Shown here one piece after another: positions 14,349-15,907 of a DNA stretch of 15,907 bases; positions within the stretch are counted from its first letter, which is position 1, and each line of letters opens with the position of its first letter. The DNA comes from UBA4717 sp002404395 (GTDB taxonomy: Bacteria > Bacillota > Clostridia > Oscillospirales > CAG-272). The position numbers were made by a program, and so were the translations under genes. Under the pieces are notes generated by a model. The model was not told the DNA's origin. It made no database searches and was given only the letters and a program-made list of their open reading frames with translations. The DNA lies in the NCBI GenBank assembly GCA_937902275.1, contig CALFNW010000123.1, positions 1 through 15,907 of the forward strand, given 5' to 3'.

Positions 14349-15847
14349 CGTTTTCTCTCCTTAAACAAACCGACAGCGGTGTTGAACGCGGCTCTGTTAA
14401 ATATAAAGTTTACAAGCAGGTATGCTCCGACTATCCATATCGAGTGAATGAATCCTAAACCCAAAAGCCTCCAAAAGCCGACGTATTCAAAGCGGTCAAC
14501 AAAAAGCAACGCCATGATCCCGGCAAATACCGCGCCGTTTGTAATCAATACTTTATATGTACACATCTGACTTCTTTTTAAAATTTTGCTGTTTGAGTAA
14601 TATATCGTCACTATTCCGCGATACAAAAGCGCCGCAGCCGAGCCGAGTATCGCGCCGCATATTCCCATATACAGTATCGCCGCAATCGAAAGTGTAATAT
14701 TGATAACCATTTCCCATACGGCGTATGCGCGGGTCCTTTGAAACTCACCCGAATATTCAATAATGCTGTTTGCAGGTAATTTGGCATTTGCAAATAAGCT
14801 CATCAGCGTGAAAAGAAACAACAGCGGCGCATTTGTATATTCAGCGTCGTTTATGCCGCTTGTGTATATCTGTATGAGCGGAAGCAGAAATACCGCCATA
14901 AGCGTGTAGACGATAAAGGTTATCATGACATAAAAAACTTCGTACATATCGTATATTCTGTCAAATTCAGCTCTGTCGGTATGAAACAGCTGTCCGAGCG
15001 CAAAGTTGAATGACGAAACCACGCTTGTAATGAAATTCTGCACCTGAGCAAAAAATATATTGTATATGGAATAGATGCTTACCGCCTTGAAGTCGCAAAG
15101 CACAGAAATCAGTATCACGTCGGTATTATTGAAAACCATACCCGAAAGCTGATGAACCAGAACCGAGTTTTTCTGTGAAACCGCGGCAAAATCGGGCTTT
15201 GTTTTCAGATCCAGCCATTTATATCTGCGCTTTGCGTAGATATATAAAAAGACAAGCTGTGCAAGATAAATTATACAATAGACCGTTTGAATGAGAATGA
15301 GACTGTCGCTCAAAAGCAAAACAAGTATCTTCGCGGCGTTTGAAACGAGTTGAAGGATCGTATCCGCGCTGTTTATGACATATTTTCTGCCGTCCACCTC
15401 CATCAGTATCCGATACTTCGCCTGAACAAAATAGCTGAATACCGCCGGTATCGCATTTAATATGATTATAAAAAACAGAACGTTATTGTTTATCGATGTC
15501 GGTATGACGTATGCATACACTATCGCCACAATAAGTACAATAGCCGAGTATATTATGCCCGTCCTGATATAGTAAACGCGGGTCGCCGACAAGACCGCGC
15601 TTGCGCCCTTGTGATCCCTCTCACCGATCCTTTTATACAGCGCCTGAGTCGATGCCAGCCCGACTCCCGCCTCTAAAAGCAAAAGGTATGAAAAGATCTG
15701 CTTTATCGTCGAAAGTACCCCGTTTACTTCCGAGCCGAAATTTTCAAGATACAGCCTCGGCAGCAGAAAGCTGACCGCAATTAGCACGACCTGATAAACA
15801 AGCGACGATATTAAGTTGCGTTTGATCCTTGAATCCTTGTCAGCCAA
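14345..15847 (-). CDS. Wzx-like polysaccharide flippase (MOP superfamily)
   Basis: This is a polytopic membrane protein of about 500 residues with roughly twelve to fourteen hydrophobic helices. Its N-terminus is typical of oligosaccharide flippases in Firmicutes and Bacteroidetes: KRNLISSLVYQVVLIAVSFL, then YLENFGSEVNGVLSTIKQIF and LLEAGVGLAS. It would move undecaprenyl-diphosphate-linked repeat units across the membrane. I place the start at TTG 15845-15847 because GAGGCGG (15852-15858) is well spaced upstream; the frame remains open to the right edge, but no better signal is seen there. Its stop overlaps the next gene's ATG. No frameshift is seen. The gene is the first complete gene of the operon in this window. 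Confidence 0.9.
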   Translation of the reverse strand: MADKDSRIKRNLISSLVYQVVLIAVSFLLPRLYLENFGSEVNGVLSTIKQIFSYLLLLEAGVGLASTQALYKRIGERDHKGASAVLSATRVYYIRTGIIYSAIVLIVAIVYAYVIPTSINNNVLFFIIILNAIPAVFSYFVQAKYRILMEVDGRKYVINSADTILQLVSNAAKILVLLLSDSLILIQTVYCIIYLAQLVFLYIYAKRRYKWLDLKTKPDFAAVSQKNSVLVHQLSGMVFNNTDVILISVLCDFKAVSIYSIYNIFFAQVQNFITSVVSSFNFALGQLFHTDRAEFDRIYDMYEVFYVMITFIVYTLMAVFLLPLIQIYTSGINDAEYTNAPLLFLFTLMSLFANAKLPANSIIEYSGEFQRTRAYAVWEMVINITLSIAAILYMGICGAILGSAAALLYRGIVTIYYSNSKILKRSQMCTYKVLITNGAVFAGIMALLFVDRFEYVGFWRLLGLGFIHSIWIVGAYLLVNFIFNRAAFNTAVGLFKERKR

Positions 15848-15851
15848 TTTT

Positions 15852-15858
15852 CCGCCTC
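15852..15858 (-). promoter_or_regulatory. Ribosome binding site GAGGCGG deciding a TTG start
   Basis: GAGGCGG precedes TTG (15845-15847) by 4 bases, or 7 measured from GAGG. It supports a TTG start for the flippase, because no ATG exists near the expected N-terminus. The AT-rich TATATTAT just upstream has no convincing -35 partner, so I do not call a promoter. Confidence 0.6.
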
Positions 15859-15881
15859 GTATAATATAAAAGTAGTAGTTT

Positions 15882-15907
15882 TTAAAGTTCCTCTCCAAGA
15901 ACTTGAA
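15882..15907 (-). CDS. Possible last codons of an upstream operon gene (partial)
   Basis: In one frame the right edge encodes QVLGEEL followed by TAA at 15882-15884. This would end 34 bases before the flippase start, the usual spacing in this operon. Seven codons are too few to identify a product, and the assignment rests on position only. Confidence 0.3.

Noticed and set aside
15861..15868. TATATTAT as a -10 promoter element before the flippase
   Set aside because: No -35-like sequence lies at suitable spacing, and it is only a few bases from the ribosome binding site. The operon more likely starts beyond the right edge.

Overview
The window is almost entirely one long minus-strand gene cluster for a Wzx/Wzy-type surface polysaccharide (capsule or exopolysaccharide). 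The organism is probably a monoderm Firmicute of the class Clostridia, for example a Ruminococcaceae/Oscillospiraceae-like gut bacterium. The grounds are strong AGGAGG-type ribosome binding sites, occasional TTG starts, Wzz-like proteins of the clostridial type, a short monotopic sugar-phosphate transferase, and tight gene packing. No lipid A or outer-membrane export genes are seen. The taxonomic call is inference.

Layout, in transcription order from right to left: possible last codons of an upstream gene (15882-15907); Wzx-like flippase (14345-15847, TTG start); DXD glycosyltransferase of the Gly_transf_sug/GT32 type (13614-14348); undecaprenyl-phosphate sugar-1-phosphate transferase (12880-13560); GT4 glycosyltransferase (11737-12861); membrane-anchored metallophosphoesterase with an unusual N-terminal domain (10491-11723); Wzz-like membrane protein (9114-10469); Wzz-GGDEF fusion (7236-9101); Wzy-like polymerase (5883-7205); a second GT4 (4703-5905); three GT2 glycosyltransferases (3630-4688, 2600-3619, 1518-2591); and a membrane-anchored degenerate GGDEF + EAL protein (147-1514). 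Gaps are about 50 bases or less and often negative (4- and 23-base overlaps), so all thirteen genes look like one operon whose promoter lies beyond the right edge. At the left edge, on the plus strand, is the last part of a convergent gene (3-80) that resembles the tail of a large serine recombinase. Its stop codon lies inside a 13-bp perfect hairpin (68-99), a candidate shared terminator.

How it would work: the sugar-phosphate transferase loads the first sugar on undecaprenyl phosphate, and up to six glycosyltransferases extend the repeat unit. The flippase exports it, the Wzy-like protein polymerises it, and the two Wzz-like proteins set chain length. No tyrosine kinase or phosphatase (CpsD/CpsB type) is present. 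The place of the usual kinase is taken by a cytoplasmic GGDEF domain fused to Wzz, with its active site changed to GNGSF. The last gene carries another degenerate GGDEF (GNGNF) plus an EAL domain that retains its catalytic residues. This suggests nucleotide second-messenger control of polymer length or assembly, which is the most interesting feature of the window. The Wzz-GGDEF protein also has a canonical EF-hand-like calcium loop and a cysteine cluster in its extracytoplasmic part. No CRISPR array, tRNA, rRNA or insertion sequence was seen, and there is no gene-free stretch longer than about 70 bases.
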